From: Beroe ovata | Lineage: Eukaryota > Ctenophora > Nuda > Beroida > Beroidae | DNA length: 19,442 nucleotides | Direction of reading: 5' to 3' | NCBI GenBank assembly: GCA_946803715.1 | Contig: CAMPET010000128.1 | Location: 16,229-35,670, forward strand | In this document: positions 9,501 through 18,900 of the stretch, piece by piece | Numbering within the stretch: position 1 is the first letter of the stretch | Layout of the letters: each line of letters starts with the position of its first letter | Notes under the pieces: model-generated | What the model saw: the letters and a program-made list of their open reading frames with translations, nothing else | What the model was told of the DNA's origin: nothing | Database searches by the model: none | Translations under genes and position numbers: made by a program

Positions 9501-12500
9501 AGTGCAACAAGTGGCGTGGTGTAGTTTGGTGGTCTCATTACGTCACCATGTAACAGTTTCCACCCTGATTCCTCATACGTTTCATCCTGGGGATAGAGAG
9601 GAAAATGTAGTGGGGATCGTTTGGAGGATTGATTGGGGTACGGAACACCCAACTTCTAGAATACCCAATGTCGGGAATAGGTACCCAACAGGAATTACCG
9701 AGTTGGGTACTCGCGACTTCATGCCCTGAATACCCAAGTTCCGTATATTTGTGGGGATAGACTAGAGAAGAAGTTTTGCTGTTTAGTTATAAGAAGCGGG
9801 GTTCAGGGAGATATTTGAAGTGTACGAATCACAATATTATCAAGTAACCCAGAGAAAAACATAATTACAATCACTTCTCCCACCCTCACCATTTCCTCGT
9901 CCAGGTTGTATGCAGCAATATCCCTCCTCAGTGCTCGGACCATGATCATAGCCAGCAAGCCGGACAGAAACAGCACTATTATGAGGNGATCAGGGAGTGG
10001 GGTGGTGTGGGAAAGAGCGAGTAGGGGGGGTGGGAGAAATCATCTCTTTCTTGAGTATTAGAATTGGCAATCTGCCATCAATTCCTTACCTCCCACGTGA
10101 CACTGTAACAGAAGGTTACAGTTGTGGACGTTCCCTTGTGCAGTTCCAGTGGTGTTTCCACAGTGGTGGAACAGGGAGCGCCACCCGCCACACTCGCACT
10201 GTCGACCTGCCGGTGTCAATATATACATAGTGGTGTCAACAATAATTAGTAGTTCAATACTGGAGTCAGCAGTGGATTCAACAGTTTGAGCATTGAAATA
10301 ACCGATGTCATCATTGATAAATGGTGTCAAGGAAGATAAGTAATTAGAGTAGGTAGGGTCAAGATGACCACAACCAACACAACAATACTATATACATTGT
10401 ACATTTACTGGAGAATCAATATTTGTGGTCTGCGCATGGTCTGAATGCTTGCCTCTAAATGAGCAGCAACATGGCACGTATATGAGCAATGAAATCATTC
10501 GCAACAACTACATACTCCCAAAGGGATAATAACGTGCGCAAATCGAATGAGAAGTATCACTAAACGTACTATATGCAGCAGATATGGTAAGAAACTAAAA
10601 ATAGATGTTCAATGAAGAGATTAATCTTGCGCCGAAACGATTAAAACTTGTTCGGAAGAAAAGTTTGAATAGAAGAGAGAAAAGTGACACAGAAGAAAGC
10701 ATGAAACAATTGTACTGAACAGGGGGAAAAGAGGGAAATTTGAAAGTTTATAAGCCGGTATCAAAACTCTCATGCTATAAAATAGAGAAATCCTGGGCAT
10801 AAGTCCGTTTGCCACTTTGGCCAGGCGCCAGTCTTACGCAGGTCTAATGCCGGTCTAATGCCGGTCTAACGCCGCTCTAACGCCGGTCTAATGCAGGTTT
10901 GGCGCCGGTCTAACGCCGGTCTAATGCAGGTTTGGCGCCGGTCTTGTGCAGGTTTGGCGCCGGTCTAATGCCAGTCTAACGCCGGTCTAACGCCGGTCTG
11001 ACGCCAGTCTAACGCCAAAGTGGCAAACGGACTTATGCCCGAAATCCCGAAGACACTCGCCATCTGAATTATGATTACCTCGAATCCGACGATCCTGTAT
11101 TTGTCAGGAGACGATCCCTCGTGGTACTTGATTTTAAATTTGAAGTAGTTGTAAAGATACGTCTTGTCTTTGAACGTTTGTCCTATCTTGTGACCTCTAT
11201 GAAACAGCTCCTGAAAGCAAGAGATGATGAATTGTTGGTGTCAAGTGGGTTATAGGTGTCAAGTCGGACGAGTGGCGTCAAAGAGTTATTGGTGTCAGGA
11301 GAGTAAATGTTGCCTTGTTAATGTGATATGACTCACAATTTTTCCATCAGGAGAACTATATTTCCTGGCAACAGGCAGGTTGTCGAGGATCNATCTTGTG
11401 ACCTCTATGAAACAGCTCCTGAAAGTAAGATATGATGAATGGTTGGTGTCAAGTGGGTTATAAGTGTCAAGTCGGACGAGTGGCGTCAAAGAGAATTACA
11501 ATACTAAATTACAGCAATACTAAATTACAGCAATACTAAATTACAGCAATTTTCAATGTTCTAGTCAGATGAATTGATTGGTGTATTGTTCATGTGGATT
11601 CTATATAGAGTGCACGTTCCTCACATCTGTACAATATAGTGTTACTAATAGTGCTATGCGTGTTGGATAACTCATCCTTCTGTAATCTAGTGCCTGTATG
11701 ACTAGGGCCTGTATGACAGGCCTGTATGACTGTATGAAACAAGGTGTGGCACTAAAACAAGGACCAAAAAGTCCGTGGGAATCAAATTATTGTTATCACA
11801 ATTGCTAATGTGATATGACTCACAATTTTTCCATCAGGAGAGCTATATTTCCTGGCAACAGGCAGGTTGTCGAGGATCAAGTGAACATCATAATCTGTCT
11901 TTATAAGGTCAATTATCTGATCAACCTCTGCGAAATTATTTGTTAAGTTTTTATATACAAGAAATGAGATTAATAATGCTCTTGAATGCTAGACAAATGG
12001 ACTTTTTTTAAAACTTGATAAAAACATCTCTATTTTCTGACCTTTAGCATCAAGTTGAACTTGGCACACTGATTTACACTCAGTTTGCTCATTCACAGTC
12101 ACAGTATATGCTGTGTTGACAATTCTACTCCCATGCAGAACCTCCCCTGAAAATTAAAATCATCTCATCTAGGATGGTGAGGAATGTGCTGAATTGGATG
12201 CTGCTTATAGGTTAAGCTAAATAATCTACTATCAATGAGATTTTACCAACCAAGGTTCTCAGCATAATTAATTTCTTTTGCAGGTAGACAATAATGAAGG
12301 TGTCGGTAGCTATATGGTAGTTCTGTGTGAACACTGTCAACTTGTGTAGACTGGAATCAAAACATTTTAGTTACATTATAAGCAAGAAGAGAAGCAGTCG
12401 CAATGATCTCTAATCTAATTACCTTATAACCATACATACCTTTATTTCAATAGTTTGTCCCTTGCTGTATTCAACAGGAGCAATAAGAGGAATATAAAAG

Positions 12501-12544
12501 GATTGAACTGAGGTCAATAAAACTACCAATAAAGACACCTTCAT
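6579..12544 (-). CDS. TM9SF4: TM9SF4-like nonaspanin, multi-exon (internal exon(s) missing at a gap)
   Basis: Minus-strand coding exons: 12440-12544, 12251-12350, 12042-12146, 11824-11927, 11079-11210, 9890-~9986 (cut by N), 9496-9586, 9172-9294, 8808-8968, 8475-8570, 8110-8253, 7522-7649, 6899-6980, 6579-6728. Every join outside the gap is GT-AG and in phase. The signal peptide [15 protein letters not shown] leads into [11 protein letters not shown]. The luminal domain has [28 protein letters not shown] and [14 protein letters not shown]. The membrane domain has [99 protein letters not shown] and LYFGYTALM. It ends in KTD, the family's KxD COPI/Golgi-retention motif. About 539 codons are visible. 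Human TM9SF4 is 642 aa, and about 75-80 residues before the first membrane helix are absent. The family sorts glycine-rich transmembrane helices in Golgi and endosomes and acts in phagocytosis and adhesion. FRKQPY and the N-terminal features favour TM9SF4 over TM9SF2. Confidence 0.95.
7000..7357. repeat. 11-bp minisatellite in a TM9SF4 intron
   Basis: About 30 tandem copies of an 11-bp unit, consensus GAGACATGACT/GAGACATGATT, degrade toward 7357 into GAAAAATGACT-type copies. The array lies between exons 6899-6980 and 7522-7649. The unit lacks stop codons on the minus strand in any frame, so three long overlapping minus-strand frames ([11 protein letters not shown]-type) appear by chance; they are not genes. 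Confidence 0.95.
7650..8109. other. TM9SF4 intron with GGCCGG palindrome
   Basis: A 460-bp intron with no reading frame of note. The only visible structure is a GC-rich palindromic run of GGCC units at 7926-7940 and a CpG-rich patch near 7980-8005 in otherwise AT-rich sequence. Confidence 0.5.
8387..8443. repeat. 19-bp tandem triplication at a TM9SF4 intron
   Basis: Three perfect copies of a 19-bp unit (TTCCCATCATATCAATGAT) lie in the intron just left of the exon at 8475-8570. Confidence 0.95.
8622..8703 (+). tRNA. tRNA-Ser (anticodon AGA)
   Basis: An 82-nt cloverleaf with no intron. The acceptor arms GCGGACT and AGTTCGC pair with one G-U, followed by discriminator G, as expected for Ser. 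The anticodon stem TTGA/TCAA encloses loop CTAGAAA, giving AGA (reads UCU/UCC after A34-to-I). A long variable arm is present, as in class II tRNAs. The T arm is GTAGG-TTCGAAT-CCTAC. The A box TGGCCGAGTGG (8629-8639) and B box GGTTCGAATCC (8682-8692) match Pol III consensus, and a T5 terminator follows at 8708-8712. It sits in a TM9SF4 intron on the opposite strand and looks functional. Confidence 0.97.
9587..9889. other. TM9SF4 intron with a dispersed GAATACCCAA-type repeat
   Basis: A 303-bp intron. Positions 9656-9701 resemble 18283-18332 in the SF1 gene: both contain AATAC(C/T)CAATGTCG(G/C)GAATA, then ACCCAACA. Short complementary strings TACGGAAC (about 9639-9646) and GTTCCGTA flank this block. 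Confidence 0.55.
9987..9987. other. Assembly gap cutting a TM9SF4 exon
   Basis: The exon that starts the first membrane helix ([21 protein letters not shown]) runs rightward into this N. The conserved part expected before it (QIHWFSI and the luminal-domain end) is found neither beyond the N nor anywhere up to 11078. The N therefore probably hides exon(s), not a single base. Confidence 0.75.
9988..10786. other. Non-coding TM9SF4 interval right of the gap
   Basis: No TM9SF4 exon or other gene is recognisable. A G-rich start (about 9990-10035) is followed by sequence with repeated GGTGTCAA-type octamers (about 10204-10335). That motif recurs at 11237-11300 and 11443-11490. Confidence 0.45.
10795..11040. 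mobile_element. Non-autonomous inverted-repeat element filled with 11-bp tandem repeats
   Basis: Perfect 26-bp terminal inverted repeats (10795-10820 and 11015-11040, outer end GGGCATAAGTCCG) flank about 17 copies of an 11-bp unit, GCCGGTCTAAC and variants such as GCAGGTTTGGC. Immediately outside lie GAAATCCT (10787-10794) and GAAATCCC (11041-11048), a likely 8-bp target duplication with one mismatch. There is no coding capacity. The 8-bp duplication would fit hAT, P or Merlin; the superfamily is undecided. It lies in a TM9SF4 intron, 38 bp from an exon. Confidence 0.8.
11185..11878. repeat. Duplicated exon ends around the N at 11392 (haplotype join)
   Basis: Block A (11185-11285) recurs as A' (11393-11493), both 101 bp with four differences. 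Block B (11319-11391) recurs as B' (11806-11878), both 73 bp with one difference. The order is A-B-N-A'-B'. A includes the end of the exon at 11079-11210 and B includes the exon at 11824-11927. A to B is 33 bp but A' to B' is 312 bp. This looks like two alleles that differ by an intronic indel placed end to end, so the partial exon copies left of B' are probably not real extra exons. Confidence 0.8.
11494..11805. other. TM9SF4 intron segment absent from the other copy
   Basis: A 312-bp AT-rich insert relative to the A-B copy. It opens with three 16-bp units of the ACAGCAATACTAAATT type (about 11495-11545) and has a short CTGTATGAC duplication near 11693-11730. It carries no gene and no clear terminal inverted repeat. 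Confidence 0.45.
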
Positions 12545-13298
12545 TTTTTGGTGCCTAAGGATGGTTAAGGTTTATGCAGACCCAACTCTTGACCAGAAAT
12601 TCAACTATCAAGTTACAAGAAACAGAGATCATACGGTCCAGAATCTGGACTCCAGATTACTTAAGAATTCATGTGGCAGATATTATGGTGAAAGAATGGA
12701 GCTGCAAGTAACCAAACTTTCATTTTCATTATTGTGAGATAACTCCCTACACTTGCTGGAGGGATAATGATGATAGTAATTTAAATGTTATGGTCTTCAA
12801 CCATCACAACTTATATTCCAGTCATAACTCAGATAGTGGCTTACACTTCATAGGCACTTAGCTGCCTATCAATTCAAATTTAAATGGCAATAATTTAAAA
12901 AATACAACCAGTTAATATTTTTTCCTTCCTCTTGGCAACAAAGGAGTTTTGCCTCAGAAAGTCACTGAACTTGGCTTTGTTAGACAATAGTTAATAATGA
13001 TAATAATAATTTAAATTTTTATATTATAGCGGCACATCAACTTAAATGATTGCACAGCTGTGCCACGAAACAAACTAAAAACTGAATTTAAACAGTGCAG
13101 AAAATAGTTATCTCCTCCAATTTTCTCTAGTACTACAGACGAAATGTACCAATAATTATTGTACCCAGTACCAATAATAACTGGTTTTTATCCCTGGCGG
13201 TTGGACTTTTGATTGCACGGCACCAATAGTAGCCAGTAGGCTGGTAGGGAAAAATTTTACAATTTGCATAGCAATATTGCAATGATAAATGTACTAGA
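12545..13298. other. TM9SF4 upstream region
   Basis: This is AT-rich sequence upstream of the TM9SF4 start codon; the promoter must lie here, but no TATA box or CpG patch stands out. Around 13180-13263 a weak inverted repeat (TTTTTATCCCTGG.. / ..GGTAGGGAAAAATTTTA) resembles the two elements at 13308 and 13530 and may be a decayed relative. No gene is visible. Confidence 0.4.
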
Positions 13299-13307
13299 TT
13301 GTAGATC

Positions 13308-13379
13308 TTGTAGGATTTCACCCTACCCTCGGGGCGGATTGAAAATCGCGCGCACCGACGGTAGGGTAAAATCCTACAA
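13308..13379. mobile_element. Small MITE, copy 1, with 9-bp target duplication
   Basis: A 72-bp element. The terminal inverted repeats of 20 bp (TTGTAGGATTTCACCCTACC and its near-perfect complement, one mismatch) are at 13308-13327 and 13360-13379. The flanks TTGTAGATC at 13299-13307 and 13380-13388 are identical 9-bp direct repeats. The core contains GCGCGCACCGACGG, shared with copy 2. The 9-bp duplication is typical of Mutator-like elements (inference). Confidence 0.8.
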
Positions 13380-13529
13380 TTGTAGATCTTGCAGGTTCAT
13401 TCAAAAATTGATATTGGTGCTGATTCCATAGAAGACCCGACACCCTGCCGAAAATTTCATTATGACTATTGATCAAACCCATGCACCACATCCAACATCC
13501 CATCTCACTTGCCGCTTTGCGTGTTTTGT

Positions 13530-13621
13530 TTGTAGGATTTCACTTTACCCTTGCTGGCGGGATTTTATCCCTGGCAAGGAATGAAAATTGCGCGCACCGA
13601 CGGTAGGGTGAAATTCTACGA
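13530..13621. mobile_element. Small MITE, copy 2, with 9-bp target duplication
   Basis: A 92-bp element with the same ends (TTGTAGGATTTCAC.. / ..GTGAAATTCTACGA) and the same core GCGCACCGACGGTAGGGT as copy 1, plus about 20 extra bp (GGCGGGATTTTATCCC region). The arms are more diverged (three mismatches over 18). GTGTTTTGT at 13521-13529 and 13622-13630 is a perfect 9-bp direct repeat, distinct from that of copy 1, which supports independent insertion. Confidence 0.8.
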
Positions 13622-13630
13622 GTGTTTTGT

Positions 13631-15260
13631 GTAATGATTGGCCAGCTGGGTTTTGCAATTTTGCAATTTGCATGTGACTTGCGCCGCGCGCGTACGCGGA
13701 ACAAAATTTTCGACAAGGTCTATATCATTGCATCGATCGACAACCAATAACCTTTCAATGCACCAAACTAAAATATTATATAGGTGGCAACGTGTGTCGT
13801 GTGCATGTGCAGTCGCGCGCGTGCGCGTGGGAAAGTGAGTTAAAATATCATTGGCTGACTATTGAATTGTTAAATGCCAATGTTACGAAGTACTCATCAC
13901 AAATAATCTGTTGATGATGATGAAAATCTAAAAGTATAAATACAATGGCCTACAATGCACCTTTTAATACCCCTAAATGGAAGAGATATACTATTAAAAA
14001 CGTTGAAAACCCTTATATATGGATACCCATCAATATCAAAAAGGTCAATTCAAATTTAAATAATATATATCCAAAAATGTTCTTNATTGTTTCACATACG
14101 GTTAAAAGGATCTTGTGTCATACTTGTTAGATCCTTGTTGTGTTTTGCCATGAGCTTTGATCCTATAACTCTTCAATAGTTTTGAGGTCTGCAAAATATC
14201 CATGGATCTCAACTGATTCTGCCCCAAAGAGGAGAAAGGGGACGTATTGCAGAAGATGATAGAAGCCATCCTGCTCCTCTATCTTCAGCTAGATCTGTTT
14301 TGTTGGAAATATGACTCCTCTTTGTTCAGCAAGGTCAACCTCATCAGCCCAGAACACCNACGCTGCGTCTTGCCAGGCTGTATGTACTTTCAACACTACG
14401 TTACTCGTCTACCATATCACATACCTCAAATTTTATTGTAATAAGTAGTGTTGATAAGTTTGAAAAACTGTTGAAAAACTGGAAATGATTTAAATGAATT
14501 ATATTGATTATTGTCATATATGACACCCTAGGTTACAAGACTAGCTCAATAAGGTAGAGACCAGAGATACTTGCTCTATCTAAAACATGATGTATCTAAA
14601 ACACTCTGTATCTAAAACATGCTGTATCTAAGACATGGGGCCTTGTACAGACCAGTCAGTTACCTCAAACCAGTTGCCACAGACATTGTTATATAGAAGT
14701 TGAATGCCATAGAAGTTGAATGCCATATAGAAGTTGAATGCCATGACCATATTTTCTGGTAAATTGTGTCAATTGGGATCTCATTGTGTATACATTACAA
14801 TTGACAGCAATGATCATTGGCAACCAATACATTAGTGAGTAGTTAAGCAGCTAGAGGGTAGATTTGGGGCTGAAGGAATTCTACAGTGGGTGGAAACCTC
14901 TTCATTCTCTCTTGTCACCTGCTTATACTAAGATACATATTGCATGACAGTTGACAAGGAAGGGCCTTTTGTCTGTAAGGTAACTGCTGACATCCATATT
15001 CGTGGTAGCTGTTTATTTCAGTAACTTATTGGCCTACAAAAGGATTCCGTTGTGCATTTCTATGTGCACAATGTAAATGCATAATGTTAAATTCATTGAT
15101 TAAATAATAATAATAACAACTGCTGATGATTCACAGTCCATCTCTTGTGTCAATCCTTGGATTAGAAATCGATATTAAGTATTTTGTATGTTTGCAGTGT
15201 GTCCATACACTTCTAAAGATAAAACTTTGGATTTTATAAGCAGGAGTGACAAAAGACCTG
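13631..15260. other. Gene-poor spacer with short tandem repeats
   Basis: No gene is recognised. Contents: CpG-rich patches (about 13680-13700 and 13812-13830); single Ns at 14085 and 14359; four copies of a 16-bp unit, TATCTAAAACATGATG type (about 14577-14638); three copies of AGAAGTTGAATGCCAT (14695-14744). Short frames here, such as 14247-14441, show no known motif and are broken by N. Confidence 0.5.
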
Positions 15261-15270
15261 CACATTTTAG

Positions 15271-15611
15271 TGCAGTCTGGAGGAAGTTTGACCCAAAACA
15301 GTGGATGTTTGCTTTTTCATCAAAAAACCCGACATTGATATAAAAAAGCAGACAGCATCTTAGAAATGTAGACTTCCACTTTTTGGAGAGTCACAGTACA
15401 GAATACACAACTATTACAACATCAAGTTTCCATGAATACTAGATTTCATCAATACTTAACAGGATTGTTAGTGATGTCCCTCTAGGAAGGAGTTTGCTGT
15501 TATTAGAAAGGCATAGCAAATAAGATATATGGATCAGAGTGCTTATTTTGTTTTGAATGACGTAACAAGCAGGACAACTGCTTTTCAGGGTCAAACTTCC
15601 TCCAGATTGCA
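15271..15611. mobile_element. Candidate inverted-repeat element (24-bp arms)
   Basis: Arms of 24 bp with one mismatch lie at 15271-15294 and 15588-15611 (core TCTGGAGGAAGTTTGACCC and its complement), enclosing 293 bp without coding capacity. The flanks CATTTTAG (15263-15270) and CACCTTAG (15612-15619) could be a decayed 8-bp target duplication with two mismatches. It could also be a chance or structural inverted repeat. Confidence 0.55.
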
Positions 15612-15781
15612 CACCTTAGACCTACATTAGCTTTAAACTGTTGTCATATCTGCAACCCTGATCATCAGGGCCTGATGTGTATTCTGACATCTCTCACTTG
15701 ACTAGATATCTATGTAATACTTTAGTCAATTGTGCATGATATACATTAGTAAAGGCTCCTAGACTCATGAACATTGAGCAG

Positions 15782-15847
15782 GAGTAGATTGTACAGTAGA
15801 TTGTACAGTAGATTGTACAGAGTAGATTGTACAGGAGTAGATTGTAC
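15782..15847. repeat. AGTAGATTGTAC tandem repeat upstream of SF1
   Basis: Five copies of a unit built on GTAGATTGTACA, with small spacers, end 59 bp before the SF1 start codon and so lie in its promoter or 5' leader. Confidence 0.9.
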
Positions 15848-15905
15848 TTACTAGTTTGTATCAATATTTGCATTAAATGAATATCTCTATTCACAATGTT
15901 AAAGG

Positions 15906-18900
15906 ATGGTTTATGCTCATGGGAGACAGGCAACAGGGGCCAACACAACTCCCCTGGGTGCTTTAAATCCTGCTTTTATGGGTCAGACGCCTCGTCCAAA
16001 TGAAGGTATACCTTTTGAAATTTTGGTAGCCCAGTATTTATTGTTATTATCCTATTTTCAACTTTTATCTGATCTATGTCAAAAAACAGCAATATTTCTC
16101 AGGTTCGCTTCTCTTGCCTCATCTTGCTAATATGCCACCACAGCCTGCTCAGCCACCATCTAACCAATGGCCTCCCCAACAACAGCAGCAGTCATCTGAG
16201 AAATCGCCTTCTCAAGATCCAGGTTGCTACCCATATTTGCATTTCAACTTCATTTAAGTTCATAGATTCTTAAACTGGGAATTTCTATGTCAAAGAATAG
16301 TGAATGATAATTGACCTCTGGGGCAGGGTCATGGGAGCCCTCTAGGATGCGGAAGAAATCCCGGTCCCGCTCCAGGAGCAGGTCTCGTAGAGATAAGAGC
16401 AGTAGGAGGAGTAGAAGTCGGGGAAGAAGAAGTCGAAGGAGCAGGTACAACTTTCCCAATATTTAGTGTATACTGCATGTGGTACAAGAAGGTCCACTTT
16501 CTTATTCTGAATTTTGTATACTCCAGATCACGATCCCGAGACAGGAAGAGGTCTCATGACCGTAAGAAGAAGAGTAGGCGCAGTCGAGACCGGAGTAGGG
16601 ACCGGAGTAGAGAGCAGAGCTCAGATATGAGTGTTTCCCGGAGTGAGTCAGCAGTTGGGGGAGATACACAGCCTGGAAATGTTGCTGGGGGTGGAGGGGA
16701 CGGGAGTACTGGAGTCAAGAAAAAGAGGAAGTCGAGATGGGGTGCGCAGGATGACTTGGAGTTCATTCCTGGAATGCCTGTGACCCTCCCACCCAACCTG
16801 ACGGATGAACAACAACGTCTATACCTGAGTGAGTGGCATTATTTACATTTTGTTTTTTTATTGATAACTAGATTACGGTAAGGTTTATCAGTAACAATAC
16901 CATCTTTTGCACACTTATGTAATCTTAACACCTAACACCTAACCCATAACCAATTTCACCTCTTTCTTTTGAAATGTTTTTATTTGAATGGCTACTGTTC
17001 TTTGTAGCTGTAACCCATATAACAAAACCCCTTGTAACCCCTTAGTTCACGTTAAGATAGAGGAAACTAACAAGAAGCTCAAGAGCGGCGATTTTTCGAG
17101 TGAAATAACAAGGTTAGAACGCTGGACATCACGAGCACGACACGCCGTGCGTGATGGACAACGCGTGATAGTATCACGTGACATGGACACGTGATCAAGC
17201 ACACGTGCTCACGCTGGCTCAGGTTGTAGCAACGATCTGCTTTCCTCACGCAGACACTCTACCGCAGTTTTTACCGGTTGTATCTGGTATCATATTTTAA
17301 ATTTCCACTGTTCACTGTTGCCCGATTCCGTACCCACTAAAAATCAAATTTCAAATCAAAATTTTGGTTTCTATTACTAAATGGGTTATGAAATGTTGTT
17401 CTGCATATAATAATAGTTGACCCCTACTCAGTAGTCAGTACTCATCAGTTTCCACTAACCAGTAACCCTAACCCTAACCCAATCGATTCTCGATATGATC
17501 AACACTATGAAAAGAACTGACGGGTTTCTCTCTCAACAACTCAATAACTTAACTACAACACACATCGCAAACATCACAAGCTAACTTAACACTAATTATT
17601 TTTTCCCGTGTTGCTGATGGGTACCCGGCTAATGCCACCTTGCCGCCAGGTCGCCCTCTCCGGAGCCGATATACAACAGTGAGGGTAAGAGGCTGAATAC
17701 TCGGGAGTTTCGCATCCGGAAGAAGCTGGAAGACGAACGACAAGCGCTGATACAAGAAGCAATGCGGCTCAACCCCAGTTTCAAACCCGCGGGGGGAGAG
17801 TGAGTAGAGTGTGTGAAATGTGAAAACTAGAAAGATATAGATACCTACTGACAATATACATATTTGACAGTCTGCATCTTTTTCTAGATTGTAAACCTGC
17901 CGTCCCATATCTCGTTAGCGAAATGTTATAGCTTTGTCATATAGGGTTAGTTTTTGAATATCTATTCTGGTTGAAAGAGGTTATGTTCAATAGACGCTCA
18001 GTCTGTTCTATGTTACGGAGCAACCGTTATCGCCATTTCATTCTGGCAGTGAAGCTCAGTAATCATAATCGTTCAAGACTAGCCAGCAGTTAATTGATTA
18101 TTTCATCTCGAGCCATCGTGTTCCAATAGAACATTGACTCGAGTTCACTGTCATTGAATCAATTTTACTAAGGTTACTGATCGGCGATCGTCAAAAAGTC
18201 TGGTACTGTCTCAAACCTTGCTTATTCGTTCTGTTTCACAGTCAACTTGTGTTTACTAGAATAGAAAGACAGAATTTTGTTTTAGAATACTCAATGTCGC
18301 GAATACCCAATATCTCGAATACCCAACAGAATTGTTATTCGAATTTTTGGGTCAGAGCGTTCAATTATTGTTTCCATTCCCTTGGCGGCGCTCCCCACCT
18401 GGTTAATTGAAATATAACTGGGACTCTTTCCAGAAACACTTAAGAACCATGACACCACTTCTCTCTCCCCCTGTATCCACCGTGACACCACACTTCCGCC
18501 CCAGGGTGCAGCAGGTGCGACACCAGGAGAAAGTTATGATACCGGTGATGGCGAATCCCAATGTGAACTTCATGGGACTGCTGATCGGACCACGTGGTAA
18601 CTCGCTCAAGAAACTGGAGGAAGAAACCAACACCAAGATCATGATTCGAGGTGAAGACTCACTTTCGATGAGTGATGACACATATTTGTCGACACACGCA
18701 CACACGCACACACGTACAGACACATACACACACACACACATTTGATGAATGACGTTAATTGATGACTCACATAACACATTCGATGACACATATTTGATGA
18801 AACATTTGATCTACCAAAATAACCCTGCGACTCTGAAAACAGTTATCACAATGAACATCACCCTGGCAGGCAAGGGCTCAGTTAAGGAGGGCAAGGGACG

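Noticed and set aside
10058-10330. 90-codon minus-strand frame between TM9SF4 exons, considered as the missing luminal exon
   Set aside because: It has none of the expected nonaspanin residues (no QIHWFSI or luminal-end match) and no matching splice phase.
11295-11489. Possible extra, alternatively spliced TM9SF4 exons
   Set aside because: These are partial near-identical copies that end exactly at an N, which fits an assembly artefact better than real exon duplication.
13945-14441. Short plus-strand frames (61-64 codons) in the TM9SF4-SF1 spacer
   Set aside because: No family motif, interrupted by N, AT-rich codon content unlike the neighbouring exons, and no splice context.
17549-17908. 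119-codon minus-strand frame
   Set aside because: It is antisense to SF1 exon 17650-17799, which is strongly conserved on the plus strand.
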